A DNA stretch of 64,000 bases. Source: Dyella sp. A6 (lineage in GTDB: Bacteria; Pseudomonadota; Gammaproteobacteria; Xanthomonadales; Rhodanobacteraceae). The notes under the pieces were generated by a model. The model was not told where the DNA came from. It worked only from the letters and a program-made list of their open reading frames with translations, and made no database searches. Positions 9,666 to 19,166 of this stretch are shown here, piece by piece. Positions within the stretch are counted from its first letter, which is position 1; every line of letters starts with the position of its first letter. The translations under genes and the position numbers were made by a program. The stretch is taken from contig NZ_CP132911.1 in NCBI RefSeq assembly GCF_036320485.1, forward strand, positions 1,550,001-1,614,000. The letters are read 5' to 3'.

Positions 9666-11227
9666 GTCGGGTGATGCCCGTCAAGGGCGGCATCGGCGCG
9701 CGTGCGTCCGGCTGGGCGCTCCCGGCGGCAGCGTTAGGACTGGCGGTTATCGTGCTTCTCGCGTGCTATTGGCAGACCGCGCTTTCGCTGGTTCTGGCGT
9801 GGGCGCATGACGGTACGTATCAATACGCGTTCCTGATCTTTCCCCTGAGCTTCTGGACTGCGTTCGGCCTGCGTCATCAGGTCATGGCGGGGGTGGCGAA
9901 ACCCAGTGTGTGGGGCCTCGTGGCGGTCGGCATGCTGGTGCTGGTCTGGTATGCCGGCAACCTGCTCGACATCAACCTTGCCAGGCATGTTGCGCTGGTC
10001 GGGCTGTTCCCGGCGCTGGTGCTGGCCTGCTGGGGCTGGCGTGCGACCCGGGTGCTGGCATTTCCGCTGGGCTACCTGTCGGTATTCGCAGTGCCGTGGG
10101 GAGACGGGCTGGTCGGGCCGCTGCAGGACTTCACCGCGCGCTTCGCGGTGAATGCGCTGGGGCTGACGGGCACCCCGGCCTTGCTCAATGGCCGGGAGAT
10201 CCTCACGCCTGCAGCGACCTGGATGGTGGCCGATGCGTGCAGCGGCGTGAAGTTCTTCATTGCTTGCAGCGCGCTCGGCTGTCTGTATGCCTACCTGATG
10301 TACCAGCGCTGGTGGAAGCGTGTGAGCTTCGTGGTGTTGTCCGCGGTGGTGCCCGTCATCGCCAATGGCTTCCGGGTCTTTTTCACCGTGCTGATCGGCG
10401 ACACCTGGGGCCTGCATTACGCCGAAGGTACCGATCACATGATCTTCGGCTGGCAGTTCTTCGGAACGGTGCTAGTGCTTCTGCTGCTGGTGGGGTGGTG
10501 GTTTCGCGATCCGCTGCCGGTACAGCAGCAACCGGCAGCACATGCCACGGTGCCGGTGGGGCCACGTGCCGTCATCTGGCTGGGTGTCGTCGTGGTGCTG
10601 ATTGCCGGTCCGGTGATGGCTTCCGGCAGTAACTTGTCCATGGGGTCGTCTGGTGTCGTGCAGCTGGGTGCCCCCGCGGTTGCCGGCTGGAAGACCCAGC
10701 CTGTGGCCGACGGAGACTGGCGGCCGGTGTTCAAGGGTGCGGCGGGCCAGGTCCAGGCGTTGTATGCACCGATCGGGGGAGGCGAGGGCGTTGGGTTGTT
10801 CCATGCCCTGTACACCGGCAAGCCGCGTCGCGGACACACCCTGATCACCTATGGAAACGATGTCTATGATCCCGCGCATGCGCGTATTCTGAGCAGCGAC
10901 AGCCGCATGCTCGATCTGGCAGGTGGCCGGCGCATCCAGGTCGGGGAGCTGCGATTGAGCAGGGCGCGTGGCTCGCGTCTTGTCTGGTACTGGTATTGCG
11001 TGGATGGCCGCTGCACGCGATCGCAGGTGCTGGTCAAACTGCTGCAGGCGTGGGACGTGCTTCGCGGGCGGGTGTCGCAATCCTCGGTGTGGGCGCTGTC
11101 AGCGCCGACCCGAAATGAAAACCTGGACGAGGTAAGGAACCATCTGCATGCTTTTGCACGAGCATTGCCTCAGTCAGGGCAGCCGGGCATGGCGGCCGAT
11201 AGCGCCGATGCAGGAGGCACACCGTGA
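9662..11227 (+). CDS. xrtA: Exosortase A fused to EpsI domain
   Basis: This 521-residue multi-spanning inner-membrane cysteine transpeptidase sorts PEP-CTERM proteins. The N-terminal ~290 residues form the 8-TM exosortase domain with all three catalytic residues present: Cys193 in DACSGVK, Arg238 in ANGFR and His259 in GTDHMIFG. Residues ~300-505 form a periplasmic EpsI-type domain (VAGWKTQPV, later WYWYCVDGR). A GTG start at 9662, overlapping the upstream stop, is taken as the most likely; an ATG at 9674 is an alternative. The fusion matches the known XrtA architecture. No PEP-CTERM substrate is found in this window. Confidence 0.94.
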   Translation: MSRVMPVKGGIGARASGWALPAAALGLAVIVLLACYWQTALSLVLAWAHDGTYQYAFLIFPLSFWTAFGLRHQVMAGVAKPSVWGLVAVGMLVLVWYAGNLLDINLARHVALVGLFPALVLACWGWRATRVLAFPLGYLSVFAVPWGDGLVGPLQDFTARFAVNALGLTGTPALLNGREILTPAATWMVADACSGVKFFIACSALGCLYAYLMYQRWWKRVSFVVLSAVVPVIANGFRVFFTVLIGDTWGLHYAEGTDHMIFGWQFFGTVLVLLLLVGWWFRDPLPVQQQPAAHATVPVGPRAVIWLGVVVVLIAGPVMASGSNLSMGSSGVVQLGAPAVAGWKTQPVADGDWRPVFKGAAGQVQALYAPIGGGEGVGLFHALYTGKPRRGHTLITYGNDVYDPAHARILSSDSRMLDLAGGRRIQVGELRLSRARGSRLVWYWYCVDGRCTRSQVLVKLLQAWDVLRGRVSQSSVWALSAPTRNENLDEVRNHLHAFARALPQSGQPGMAADSADAGGTP

Positions 11228-12417
11228 GCGACAAGCCGCTGATCGTGCATGTGCTGTACCGCTTCGATACCGGCGGTATGGAGCAGATCATGCTCTCCAT
11301 GATCGACCGAACCCGTGAGCGTTACCGTCACGCGGTGATCTGCGTGGCCGGTTACGGGCCGTTGCGCGATCGCCTCGAAGCCGCTTCGGTCCCGTGCCTC
11401 TCGCTGGACAAGAAGCCCGGCAAGGATTTCCTGCATTACCTGCGGTTCTGGCGCGCATTGCGCAGCCTGAAGCCGGACCTGGTGCATACCTACAACATCG
11501 GGACACTGGATCTGACACCGTTCGCCCGGCTGGCCGGCGTGCGCCGTGTGATCCATGCCGAGCATGGGCGCGACTCGTCGGACCCGCTTGGCGAGATACG
11601 AAAATACCGTCGGCTGCGGCGCTGGATGGCGCCGTTCATCAACCGCTACGTACCGGTGTCGGTCGAACTGCGGGACTGGCTCACGCAGCGCGTCGGCATT
11701 CGGCCGTCCAAGGTTCTGCACATACCGAACGGGATCGATGTGGACAGGTATGGCATCGCATCGAGTCAGCGTGCGTCGCGCCGGCTGACCGGCAATCTGG
11801 CGCCGCCAGGCACGCTGCTGGTAGGCAATGTGGCACGGCTGGACAAGGTCAAGGACCACGCCGCCCTGATTTCGGCCTTCGGGCTGCTGCGTGAACAGGC
11901 CGCAAGCCACGATGTCGACTGCCGCCTGGTCATTGCCGGCGACGGGCCGCAGCGTGCGGTGCTGGAACAACAGATCGTGGAGCTTGGCCTGACCGAATCC
12001 GTCCATCTGCTCGGCAATCGCGATGATGTGCCGGAACTGCTGGCCGAATGCGACCTGTTTGTCCTTTCCTCCATGGCCGAAGGCATGCCGCTGACCTTGC
12101 TGGAAGCCATGGCTGCCGGATTGCCGGTCGTCACGACCCGGGTCGGGGATACGGCATCGATGGTTGAGGCGGACAGGACCGGTGTACTCGTGCCCCCCGG
12201 CGATCCGCAGGCGCTGGCCGAGGCCATGCGCATGTATGCCATCGACGAACCGCTGCGTCGGCAACACGGTGAAGCGGGCCGTGCGAGAGTCGTGGCGCGA
12301 TTCAGTCTCGGTACGATGGTGGCGGCCTACGAAGCGCTTTTCGCGGAATCCTTGGCGCCGGTCGACGGTGCACTGGTATCTCCGGCGTCCGGATTCAGCA
12401 AAAGCAGGGGGCACTGA
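11224..12417 (+). CDS. XrtA-associated glycosyltransferase 2 (GT4, stp2-like)
   Basis: This 397-residue GT-B glycosyltransferase starts with a GTG overlapping the exosortase stop by 4 bases. The signature VHVLYRFDTGGMEQIML opens the N-terminal domain, and the C-terminal domain has VGNVARLDKVKDH, the VIAGDGPQ loop and the E-x7-E region SSMAEGMPLTLLEAMAAG. It matches the TIGR03088 sugar transferase that sits next to xrtA in many loci. The transferred sugar is not predictable. Confidence 0.91.
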   Translation: MSDKPLIVHVLYRFDTGGMEQIMLSMIDRTRERYRHAVICVAGYGPLRDRLEAASVPCLSLDKKPGKDFLHYLRFWRALRSLKPDLVHTYNIGTLDLTPFARLAGVRRVIHAEHGRDSSDPLGEIRKYRRLRRWMAPFINRYVPVSVELRDWLTQRVGIRPSKVLHIPNGIDVDRYGIASSQRASRRLTGNLAPPGTLLVGNVARLDKVKDHAALISAFGLLREQAASHDVDCRLVIAGDGPQRAVLEQQIVELGLTESVHLLGNRDDVPELLAECDLFVLSSMAEGMPLTLLEAMAAGLPVVTTRVGDTASMVEADRTGVLVPPGDPQALAEAMRMYAIDEPLRRQHGEAGRARVVARFSLGTMVAAYEALFAESLAPVDGALVSPASGFSKSRGH

Positions 12418-12418
12418 C

Positions 12419-14374
12419 ATGTGTGGTCTGGCCGGCATCGTGTTAGGGCGCGGTGGCAACCGCGTGAACGAGCGCATTCTGCTTGCCATGCGGGAGGTGC
12501 AGCGGCATCGCGGTCCCGATCAGGGTGGCATGCATCTCGCCGACGGCATCGGCCTGGCGCATCGACGACTGTCCATCATCGACCTCGGGCACGGTCAGCA
12601 ACCCATGGTCGACGAAGCGGCGGGCCTGGCGCTGATCTACAACGGCGAGCTCTACAACTTCCGCTCGCTCAAGGCCGAGCTGGAAACACTGGGTGCGACC
12701 TTCACCAGTCACAGCGATACCGAGGTGCTGTTGCGCGCATGGCAGCATTGGGGCACGGACTGCCTGTCGCGGCTGCGGGGCATGTTCGCGTTCGCCGTGT
12801 GGGATGCGCGCGCGGGGCGGATTTTCCTTGTGCGTGACCACATCGGCATCAAGCCGCTGTATTACGGCTTCACGCGCGCTGGTGACCTGGTCTTCGCGTC
12901 CGAGCTGAAGGGGCTGATGGTGCATCCCGAAGTGGACCGCACTGTCGATCCCCAGGCGGTCGAGGATTACATGGCACTCGGCTATGTGCCGGACCCGAAA
13001 AGCATTTACAAAGGCATCTTCAAGCTGCCTGCGGGCCATTGGCTGAGCTGGCGGGCGGGCGAGCCCGAACCTGCGCCACGCCAGTACTGGGACCTGCCTT
13101 TCGCCATCGATCGCGGCATCAGCATGGGGGATGCCACGTCGGAGTTGCGGCGTCTGCTGGACGACGCGGTGAGCAGCCAGATGGTTTCCGACGTTCCGCT
13201 GGGCGCCTTCCTGTCAGGCGGTGTGGACTCCAGTGCCGTCGTTTCCAGCATGAGCCGCGTGGCGCAGGGGCCGGTCAACACCTGCTCGATCGGTTTCGAC
13301 GAGACCGGCTATGACGAGACGGTCTACGCACGACAGGTGGCCGAGCTTCTGCATACGCGGCATTTCGAGGAGCATGTCAGCGCGCGGGACTTCGACCTGG
13401 TCGACACGCTCGCCGCCATGTACGACGAACCGTTTGCGGACAGCTCGGCGCTGCCGACCTGGCGGGTGTGCCAATTGGCGCGCAAGCATGTCACGGTAGC
13501 GTTGTCGGGCGATGGTGGCGACGAGAACTTTGCCGGTTACCGGCGCTATCGCATGCATGCGTGGGAAAGCGATCTGCGCGCACGCATGCCCGCCGGGTTG
13601 CGCAAGCCCCTGTTCGGTCTGCTTGGCAGCGTCTATCCCAAGGCGGACTGGGCGCCGCGCCCGCTGCGTGCCAAGACCACCTTCCAGGGACTCGCCCGCG
13701 ACGACGTGGAGGCGTACTTCCATGGTGTCAGCATCACGTCGGCAGCCATGCGCCAGCGCCTCTACAGCGCCTCGTTCAAGCGCGAGCTGCAGGGCTATGG
13801 TGCGCTCAACGTGTTCCGCGACATAGCCGGGCGTGCGCCCACCGACCATCCGCTGCTGCTGGCCCAGTATCTGGACTTCAAGACCTGGCTGCCCGGCGAC
13901 ATCCTGACCAAGGTGGACCGCGCCAGCATGGCCCACAGTCTGGAAGTGCGCGTGCCCGTGCTCGACCACGTCCTGGTCGAATGGGCCTCCAGTCTGCCGC
14001 CAGAGCTGAAACTCCAGCATGGGGAAGGCAAGTACGTGTTCAAGAAAATGCTCGAGCCGCAGCTGCCGCACGACGTTCTGTACCGGAGCAAGATGGGCTT
14101 CCGCGTGCCGCTGGCGACATGGTTCCGCGGGACCTTGGGAACCCAGCTTCAACACGCGTTTCGACAGGGAGCGCTGGCCGAGTCCGGTTGTTTCGACGCC
14201 GCCGAGGTCGATCGGCTGGTCCGTCAGCATATGGCGGGGCGGCGCGATCACAGCGCGACCCTGTGGAGCATGTTGATGCTGGATTCATTCCTGCGCCGCA
14301 CGCAGACGGGCATGGCCGATGACGTCTGCGGCACGCAGACGCGCGAAGGGGCTGCCCGCGGGAGGCGTGCGTGA
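12419..14374 (+). CDS. XrtA-system amidotransferase (asparagine synthetase B-like)
   Basis: This 651-residue enzyme has an N-terminal class II glutaminase domain with the nucleophile Cys2 (MCGLAGIV) and a C-terminal AsnB-type synthetase domain with the PP-loop SGGVDSS at 266-272. It should take ammonia from glutamine and amidate an adenylated carboxyl group. In XrtA loci (TIGR03108 type) the acceptor is thought to be a sugar acid or an amino-acid substituent of the polymer rather than aspartate. The ATG at 12419 is required because Cys2 must follow it; one base separates it from the upstream stop. Confidence 0.92.
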   Translation: MCGLAGIVLGRGGNRVNERILLAMREVQRHRGPDQGGMHLADGIGLAHRRLSIIDLGHGQQPMVDEAAGLALIYNGELYNFRSLKAELETLGATFTSHSDTEVLLRAWQHWGTDCLSRLRGMFAFAVWDARAGRIFLVRDHIGIKPLYYGFTRAGDLVFASELKGLMVHPEVDRTVDPQAVEDYMALGYVPDPKSIYKGIFKLPAGHWLSWRAGEPEPAPRQYWDLPFAIDRGISMGDATSELRRLLDDAVSSQMVSDVPLGAFLSGGVDSSAVVSSMSRVAQGPVNTCSIGFDETGYDETVYARQVAELLHTRHFEEHVSARDFDLVDTLAAMYDEPFADSSALPTWRVCQLARKHVTVALSGDGGDENFAGYRRYRMHAWESDLRARMPAGLRKPLFGLLGSVYPKADWAPRPLRAKTTFQGLARDDVEAYFHGVSITSAAMRQRLYSASFKRELQGYGALNVFRDIAGRAPTDHPLLLAQYLDFKTWLPGDILTKVDRASMAHSLEVRVPVLDHVLVEWASSLPPELKLQHGEGKYVFKKMLEPQLPHDVLYRSKMGFRVPLATWFRGTLGTQLQHAFRQGALAESGCFDAAEVDRLVRQHMAGRRDHSATLWSMLMLDSFLRRTQTGMADDVCGTQTREGAARGRRA

Positions 14375-15375
14375 CGTCCTGTGTCCTGGTTTTCGGCATG
14401 CCTCGCTCCGGCACCACCTGGATCGGCAAGCTGTTCGACAGTCACCCGGATACCCTGTACCGCCACGAGCCGGACAGCATGCGCCGGTTGAGCCTGCCGC
14501 TGTATCCGAACATGGACGATGCGCCGGGCTACCAAGACGAGCTTGAGCGATTCGTCGCCATGCTGCCGGCCATGCGTTCGACCGAGGTGGTGGGCAAGCA
14601 ACCCTTGTTCCCCAAGCACTACCAGTCGGCTGCCGGACTGGCTGCCTACCGGGCAGGCGTGCTTGCCGCGAAAGCCGCAAGCCGCATGCGCCGGCACTTT
14701 CCCACGCCGTTTCGTCCCACCGCCTCACGCCATGCGCAACGTTGTCTGGTCTGGAAGTCGATCGAGTCGCCGGGGCGTCTGGGCGTCTGCATGGAGGCAC
14801 TGCCCGCAGCACGCGGCATCCATCTGATGCGGCATCCGTGCGGTTACGTGGCGTCGGTGCTTCGCGGTGAGGCAGGGCACCAGTTCAGCGGCGAGACTCC
14901 GATGGCGGATGATCGCTGGCTGTTCAAGCTGCTGCTGGATACGCCAGCCGCGAAGACGTACGACCTGCACCTGGAAGACATCGAGGCGCTGAGTCCGGAA
15001 GAACGGCTCGCATGGCGCTGGGTGCTGATCCAGGAAAAGGTCCTTGCCGATGTTGCCGACTGCGGGCGCGTGCTTACCGTCCGTTACGAGGACGTCTGCG
15101 ACGACCCGCTTGTCATGACGCAGCGCATGTTCCAGTTCGCGGGCCTGGCCTGGCATCCGCAAACGGAGGCGTTCGTGCGGGCAAGCACGCAGGAAACGCA
15201 CAGCAATTACTACAGCGTGTTCAAGCATCCGCAGAAATCGGCACAGCGTTGGCGCTCGGACCTGCCGGCTCCGGTCATCGAGCGCATCCTGACGGTCCTG
15301 CGCCAGAGTTCGCTCGCCCGGTTCTACCCGGATGAAAGCCAGGCAGCGTCGGTGCCGCAAGAGGCCACCTCATGA
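14371..15375 (+). CDS. Sulfotransferase family protein 1
   Basis: This 334-residue protein has the 5'-phosphosulfate-binding motif PRSGTTW at residues 11-17, preceded by a hydrophobic beta strand (CVLVFGM), as in PAPS-dependent sulfotransferases. A second PAPS-contact region (IHLMRHPCGYVASVLRG) lies near the middle, matching the 3'-phosphate loop. It would transfer sulfate from PAPS to a sugar hydroxyl in the cytoplasm. The GTG start at 14371 overlaps the amidotransferase stop by 4 bases. A second, unrelated-looking sulfotransferase is at 22857. PAPS synthesis genes are not in the window. Confidence 0.85.
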   Translation: MTSCVLVFGMPRSGTTWIGKLFDSHPDTLYRHEPDSMRRLSLPLYPNMDDAPGYQDELERFVAMLPAMRSTEVVGKQPLFPKHYQSAAGLAAYRAGVLAAKAASRMRRHFPTPFRPTASRHAQRCLVWKSIESPGRLGVCMEALPAARGIHLMRHPCGYVASVLRGEAGHQFSGETPMADDRWLFKLLLDTPAAKTYDLHLEDIEALSPEERLAWRWVLIQEKVLADVADCGRVLTVRYEDVCDDPLVMTQRMFQFAGLAWHPQTEAFVRASTQETHSNYYSVFKHPQKSAQRWRSDLPAPVIERILTVLRQSSLARFYPDESQAASVPQEATS

Positions 15376-16673
15376 ATGCCTCGCCCGTCGCCGGCGTGGT
15401 CGCGGGAGGAGTTGCTGCGCCGGCGGATACGTCGCCGCATGCGCCATCTGCGGGTGGTGCCCCGGCACCCGCGCGTCCGATCCGCCTGCTGGTCTTCACC
15501 ACGCTCTATCCGGATGCCGAGCGTCCGCGTCACGGCATTTTCGTGGAGGAGCGTTTGCGCCATCTGGTGGCGTCGGGCCGGATCGAGGCGACCGTGGTGG
15601 CGCCGGTGCCATGGTTTCCGCTTCGGCATCGACACTTCGGTGCCTATGCGACGTTTGCCAGGGTGCCCGCGCAGGAGCTACGACATGGCATACGGGTCCT
15701 GCATCCGCGTTATCCGGTGATACCGAAAGTGGGCATGAACATCGCGCCGGGCCTGATGTACCGGTCGCTGCTTCCGCTGCTCAGGAGACTGGCCACCGAA
15801 GGCTCAGGATTCGATCTGATCGACGCACATTATTTCTACCCGGACGGAGTCGCAGCGGCGCGACTCGGCGAGGTGCTCGGCAAACCGGTGGTGATCACGG
15901 CGCGCGGCAGTGACGTGAATGTGATCGCGCATTACCCGCTGCCCGCGCGGCAAATCCGGTGGGCGGCGGAGCGGGCCGGTGCCATCGTGACAGTGTCCGA
16001 GGCGTTGAAAAGCAAGGTCGGTGCGATGGGCGTACAGGCCGGCAAGGTCGTCACGCTTCGCAACGGCGTCGACACCGATCGCTTCAGGCCACTGGAGCGT
16101 GCGGATATCCGCGCCAGGCTCGATCTTGCCGGTCCGGTCTGGCTGGCGGTGGGCAATCTTGTAGAGCTGAAAGGGGTGCACATCACACTGGCAGCGCTGG
16201 CCAGGGCGAACGATGCGACCTTGCTGATCGTGGGTGACGGCCCGGAACGGGCGCGCCTGCAGGGTCAGGTCAGGCAACTGGGCCTGGACGCGCGGGTACG
16301 GTTCCTCGGCACCATCGCGCAGGCCCAGCTGGTCGACTTCTACAACGCGGCCGATGTGCTGGTGCTCGCGTCCAGCCGGGAAGGCATGCCCAATGTGGTA
16401 CTGGAATCGCTTGCCTGCGGCACACCTGTCGTGGCAGCTCCCTTCGACGGCGTCAGCGAATTGCTGACGGCACCAGAAGCCGGCGAAATAGCCGCAGAAC
16501 GCAGTGCCGAGGCGATCGCGGCAGCATGCTGCCGCCTGCAGGAGCGCGCGCCTGCGCGTGCGGCCACGCGAGCCTTTGCCCAGCAGCTGGGCTGGCGGCC
16601 CGTGGTGAAGGCACAGTGCGCGCTGTATGCGAAAGTATTGGCGGAAGATGGCCGCAAAGGCCTGGGGGGATGA
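15372..16673 (+). CDS. Glycosyltransferase family 4
   Basis: This 433-residue GT-B enzyme has a Pro/Ala-rich N-terminal extension of about 36 residues before the first beta strand IRLLVFTTLYPDAERPRHG. The C-terminal domain shows WLAVGNLVELKGVH, the LLIVGDGPERARL loop and the donor-site motif SSREGMPNVVLESLACG. It is a probable EPS glycosyltransferase. The start overlaps the sulfotransferase stop by 4 bases. Donor specificity is unknown. Confidence 0.87.
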   Translation: MNASPVAGVVAGGVAAPADTSPHAPSAGGAPAPARPIRLLVFTTLYPDAERPRHGIFVEERLRHLVASGRIEATVVAPVPWFPLRHRHFGAYATFARVPAQELRHGIRVLHPRYPVIPKVGMNIAPGLMYRSLLPLLRRLATEGSGFDLIDAHYFYPDGVAAARLGEVLGKPVVITARGSDVNVIAHYPLPARQIRWAAERAGAIVTVSEALKSKVGAMGVQAGKVVTLRNGVDTDRFRPLERADIRARLDLAGPVWLAVGNLVELKGVHITLAALARANDATLLIVGDGPERARLQGQVRQLGLDARVRFLGTIAQAQLVDFYNAADVLVLASSREGMPNVVLESLACGTPVVAAPFDGVSELLTAPEAGEIAAERSAEAIAAACCRLQERAPARAATRAFAQQLGWRPVVKAQCALYAKVLAEDGRKGLGG

Positions 16674-17974
16674 TGCACGACATCGCGAACCGTCCACGGC
16701 AAGGCGCCATGCCCACGGGGCCGGGCGGCCGTCCGCTTCGGGTACTTCATGTACTCGATCATTCGCTGCCGCTGCATAGTGGTTATACCTTCCGCACGCT
16801 GTCCATCCTTGGCCAGCAGCGCGCACTGGGCTGGGAAACCCTCCATCTGACCGGCCCCAAGCAGGGCGGGGGCGCGGAGCGCGAGGAGCAGATCGATGAA
16901 TGGATGTTTCATCGCACTCCTCCCGCGGCTGGCATGCTGGCCAGCCTGCCGGTGCTCCGGCACCGTGCGCTGATGCGTGCGATGCGTACACGTCTTGCCG
17001 AGGTCGTGGCGCGTGTGAGGCCGGACATCATCCACGCGCATTCGCCGGTGCTCAACGCGATGCCGGCACTTGCGGTCGGCAAGGAATTCAATGTGCCGGT
17101 GGTGTACGAAGTCCGGGCATTCTGGGAAGACGCCGCCGCGGATCACGGCACGGCACGCGAATGGGGCATCCGCTATCGCATGACGCGCGCGATGGAAACG
17201 CGGGCGTTGCGCAAGGCACATGCCGTGACCACGATCTGCGAGGGGTTGCGCACGGACATGCTCGGGCGCGGCATTCCCGCGGACAAGATCACCGTGATCC
17301 CCAATGCCGTGGACGTGGAGCGGTTTCCCTTCCGCGAGGCGGCCGACCCGGTGCTGATGCAGCAGTACGGACTCACGCCGGGCAAGACGCTGGGGTTCGC
17401 CGGGTCCTTCTACGCCTATGAAGGGCTGGACTTGCTGTTGCGGGCCATGCCAGGCGTACTTCAGGCCGAGCCGCTGGCCCGGCTGATGCTGGTGGGTGGC
17501 GGTCCCCAGGAAGCGAACCTGAAAGCGCTGGCGAAAGAGCTGGACGTGGAGAGCGCCGTGCACTTCACCGGGCGCGTGCCGCATGCCGAGGTCGAGCGGT
17601 ATTACAGCGTCATGGATGTGATGGTGTATCCGCGTGTCTCGCGCCGGCTGACCGAACTGGTGACGCCACTCAAGCCGCTCGAGGCGATGGCCATGGGCAA
17701 GCTGGTGGCGGCATCGGATGTCGGCGGGCATCGCGAACTGATCGATGACGGTTGCAACGGGCATCTGTTTGCTGCCGATTCGGTCGAGGCCCTTGCGGGT
17801 TGCCTGACTCGTCTGCTGGGTGCACCGCAGACGTGGAACGGCGTGATCGACAACGGCCGTGCCTTCGTGGAGCGTGAACGCACCTGGGAGGCCAGCGTGT
17901 CCCGCTATCGCGACGTCTACGCCAGGGCGCTCCTGCAGAATCGGTCACGCAACGGAGAAACGCATGGCCGTTGA
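16670..17974 (+). CDS. XrtA-associated glycosyltransferase 3 (GT4, Daro_2409-like)
   Basis: This 434-residue GT-B enzyme matches the exosortase A-associated glycosyltransferase type TIGR04063: the motif RVLHVLDHSLPLHSGYTFRT near residue 25, the FWEDAAADHGTAREWG segment, and the C-terminal PRVSRRLTELVTPLKPLEAM. Start codons ATG 16670 and ATG 16673 are adjacent; the first overlaps the previous stop. It is the third GT in the locus that belongs to an XrtA-specific subfamily. Confidence 0.9.
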   Translation: MMHDIANRPRQGAMPTGPGGRPLRVLHVLDHSLPLHSGYTFRTLSILGQQRALGWETLHLTGPKQGGGAEREEQIDEWMFHRTPPAAGMLASLPVLRHRALMRAMRTRLAEVVARVRPDIIHAHSPVLNAMPALAVGKEFNVPVVYEVRAFWEDAAADHGTAREWGIRYRMTRAMETRALRKAHAVTTICEGLRTDMLGRGIPADKITVIPNAVDVERFPFREAADPVLMQQYGLTPGKTLGFAGSFYAYEGLDLLLRAMPGVLQAEPLARLMLVGGGPQEANLKALAKELDVESAVHFTGRVPHAEVERYYSVMDVMVYPRVSRRLTELVTPLKPLEAMAMGKLVAASDVGGHRELIDDGCNGHLFAADSVEALAGCLTRLLGAPQTWNGVIDNGRAFVERERTWEASVSRYRDVYARALLQNRSRNGETHGR

Positions 17975-19166
17975 TACGCCTGCCGTGGTCGTCGGTGCCG
18001 GGCTCAACGGGCTGGGTGTGGCGCGAAGCCTCGCGCATGCCGGCGTACCGGTCTGGCTGCTGGACAGCGACGGGCAGCGCGCGGAGATGCGCACGCGCGC
18101 GGCTACGCCGTTGCAGATCACTTCGCTGCATGGCGACGGGCTGGTCGAAGATCTGCTGCGTCTGGCTACCGGGCGCCTGTCCGGCCTGCGTCCCGTACTG
18201 TTCCTTACCCAGGAAGAGAGTGTCAGGACCGTCTCGCATCATCGCGATCGCCTGTTGCCGTTTTACCGTTTCAGCCTGCCGTCGGTGGCACTGGTGGACG
18301 CGCTGCAGCACAAGCAGGGATTCCAGCATCTTGCCGAGCAGCTCGGTAGCCCGATCCCGCCACTGGTCCACGTCCGCTCATCCGCGGATCTGGCCGCGCT
18401 CGATACGCTGCATTTTCCGGTGGTGGTCAAGCCGGGCGAGCGTCACGCCGAGTACGGCAAGCGTTTCAAGAAGGCGTACCGGGTGGAAGCGCCTGCCGAC
18501 GCCGTCGAATTGATCCAGCGCATCCTGCCGGTGATGGCGGATATCGTGGTCCAGGAATGGACCGAGGGGCCGGACTCCCATATCTATTTCTGCCTGCAGT
18601 ATCTGAACGGGCAGGGGCAGTTGGCGGCGTCATTCACCGGGCGCAAGATACGTTCCTGGCCGCCGCAGGTGGGCGGCACGGCGAGCTGCATGCCGGCAGT
18701 GCATGCCCATGAGGAGCTGTCTGCATTGACAGCACGCTTCTTTCAGCAGGCTGGCGTCATTGGCATGGCGGGCATGGAGTTCAAGCGCGACATACGCAAT
18801 GGCGTGTTCCGTATGGTGGAACCGACCATCGGCCGCACCGACTACCAGGCCGAAGTGGCCACGCTCAACGGCGTCAACCTGCCGTACGCGGCCTACTGTT
18901 CCGAGCTGGAACGTCCGTACCCCCAACTCGGGCAGTCGAGCCAGGCGCTGGCCTGGCGTGTGCGTTCCGAGGACGAGCAGTCGGCGGCGGCCCAGCATCA
19001 GGCTCGCCATGAGGGTTTCGAGGGCCTGGATGGTGTACGCGATGCACTGTGGCGCTGGACGGATCCCGTCCCGTTTCTGGTCGATCAGATGCGGCGTGTC
19101 CGGCGTGCACTGTCCAGCCGGACGTCAAGGTTGATACACGGATCTCGTGCGGTGAGGAGCCGCTGA
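17964..19166 (+). CDS. ATP-grasp ligase (D-aspartate ligase-like)
   Basis: This 400-residue protein has an N-terminal nucleotide-binding pre-ATP-grasp fold (VVVGAGLNGLGVARSLAHAG) and an ATP-grasp core (PVVVKPGE, VVQEWTEGPD, and the metal-site segment MEFKRDIRNGVFRMVEPT). ATP-grasp ligases activate a carboxylate as an acyl phosphate and join it to an amine. In this setting it may amidate a uronic acid or attach an amino acid to a sugar, but that is inference. The start overlaps the upstream GT gene by 11 bases; the next gene starts inside its stop codon (TGATG). Confidence 0.82.
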   Translation: MAVDTPAVVVGAGLNGLGVARSLAHAGVPVWLLDSDGQRAEMRTRAATPLQITSLHGDGLVEDLLRLATGRLSGLRPVLFLTQEESVRTVSHHRDRLLPFYRFSLPSVALVDALQHKQGFQHLAEQLGSPIPPLVHVRSSADLAALDTLHFPVVVKPGERHAEYGKRFKKAYRVEAPADAVELIQRILPVMADIVVQEWTEGPDSHIYFCLQYLNGQGQLAASFTGRKIRSWPPQVGGTASCMPAVHAHEELSALTARFFQQAGVIGMAGMEFKRDIRNGVFRMVEPTIGRTDYQAEVATLNGVNLPYAAYCSELERPYPQLGQSSQALAWRVRSEDEQSAAAQHQARHEGFEGLDGVRDALWRWTDPVPFLVDQMRRVRRALSSRTSRLIHGSRAVRSR

